This document shows, piece by piece, positions 57,240 to 58,000 of a DNA stretch of 58,000 nt. Where the stretch lies: positions 630,025,240 to 630,083,239 of the forward strand of contig NC_081415.1 of NCBI RefSeq assembly GCF_030272615.1. Direction: 5' to 3'. Made by a program: the position numbers and the translations under genes. Each line of letters opens with the position of its first letter. The stretch's first letter is position 1. The stretch is from Cryptomeria japonica. Taxonomy: Eukaryota; Streptophyta; Pinopsida; Cupressales; Cupressaceae. A model generated the notes under the pieces. The model saw nothing but the letters and a program-made list of their open reading frames with translations. It searched no databases and was not told the DNA's origin.

Positions 57240-58000
57240 GAACACCATCTAAACTTCTACGTGCTTACAACCTTAGTTAAAAAATATGCAACATTCGTCA
57301 AAGTCTCCACCTTAACCAACTTTACCCTACCATCTTTGACCATATCTTTGACAAAATGATACTCAACATCAATGTGTTTGGTCAGGGCATGAAATATCAG
57401 GTTCTTAGCTAGGTAGATCACACTCTGACTATCACAATAAACTGTCACTATACCTTGTTTTATTCCAATATTTGAACACAGTATCTTAAGCCAAATGGAT
57501 TATTTACAATCATGAGTTGTTTCTATATACTCTTCTTCTATAGTGTACAAAGCGACCATAGCCTATCGCTTACTCATCCAGCTAATTGCACCACCAAATA
57601 AAGTAAACACATAGGAACTGGTGGGTCTTTTGCTATTAATGTCACCTACCTAGTCTGGATCCACATAACCATGAATATCAAAGGAAATCACGTATCCAAC
57701 CAAATTACCTCAATAATAAAAAGAATACTTTGAGGTATCCTTCAAATATCTGAAGACTCTTTTGACTGCATCCCGATGAACTCTGTCGGGATTAGACATA
57801 TATCTGGAAAGAACTCCCACTACTTGGGAAATGTTTGGTCTAGTATAGGTCATAACATAAATCAAAATTCCAACTTCACTCTAGTAAGGAACTCTTCTCA
57901 TGTATTCCATCTCTAATGGAGATGTAGGACAATCCTAAATAGATAGTTTCATTCCAACTGTAAAAGGAACACACAATGGTCTGCAATCCTACATGTCGAA
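57240..58000 (-). pseudogene. pol: Copia RT end and RNase H, partial (enters from right edge)
   Basis: On the minus strand the RT tail (RPNISQVVGVLSRYMSNPD, HRDAVKRVFRYLKDT) leads into RNase H: DIHGYVDPD, ISWMSKR, VALYTIEEEYI, TVYCDSQSVIYLAKN and HALTKHIDVEYHFVKDMV, ending near VETLTNVAYFLTKVVS. Several stops occur (TAG/TAA where Gln, Trp or Glu are usual). It differs from Cop-1's RNase H and belongs to another copia lineage. The rest of the element lies right of the window. Confidence 0.85.

Overview
This window is eukaryotic nuclear DNA from a large-genome seed plant, most likely a gymnosperm. It is AT-rich and built almost entirely of plant-type LTR retrotransposons (Ty1/copia, Ty3/gypsy of the Athila and Tat types, and copia-like elements without pol). 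The gymnosperm assignment is inference from the nesting and large elements; nothing here proves the species. I recognise no host gene, tRNA, rRNA, CRISPR array or prokaryotic feature. Every coding region belongs to a mobile element and nearly all carry stop codons.

The layout is a nest of insertions, resolved by LTR ends, primer-binding sites (PBS), polypurine tracts (PPT) and target-site duplications (TSD). (0) A decayed Athila-type pol on + lies at 52938-55520; its left half is outside the window. (1) A Ty1/copia element on + (Cop-1: 3349-10200 and 52433-52937) sits in it. (2a) TR-A, a copia-like element on - (1-3348), interrupts Cop-1's 5' LTR and runs off the left edge. (2b) TR-B, a related pol-less element on - (10201-52427, TSD CTTAA), interrupts Cop-1's 3' LTR. 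(3a) A Tat-type gypsy element on + (10721-28245) sits in TR-B's 3' LTR. (3b) A solo LTR of the TR-A family (31371-32230, TSD GATTC) sits in TR-B's long extra ORF. (3c) A full Athila-type gypsy element on - (33862-50450, TSD GTCCA) splits a zinc knuckle of TR-B's gag. (4a) A solo LTR (34389-35451, TSD ATTAC) sits in the Athila 3' LTR. (4b) TR-C, a complete 3.8-kb pol-less element on - (38898-42701, TSD GGGAA), sits in the Athila extra ORF. The right edge (about 56.4-58.0 kb) is the 3' end of another copia element on -.

The TR elements are the most unusual part. TR-B has LTRs, PBS, a gag reduced to its coiled-coil and zinc-knuckle half, a ~1,000-codon extra ORF (aORF) of unknown function, PPT and LTR, with no protease, integrase or reverse transcriptase. 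TR-A shows the same gag-aORF order with four zinc knuckles, and TR-C keeps only the C-terminal half of the aORF. They presumably depend on copia elements in trans. The Athila element carries its own ~970-codon aORF after pol, whose N-terminal part resembles the TR aORFs and which holds a probable 140-bp intron. The Tat element carries, antisense to gag-pol, a decayed plant-mobile-domain gene that still has an intron.

Subtracting an insertion plus one TSD copy restores the reading frame exactly in two aORFs. Long coding stretches (copia 5010-8930; Tat 13760-20371; TR-B aORF) stay in one frame broken only by stops, many explicable as C-to-T changes, which points to decay by methylated-cytosine deamination rather than indels.
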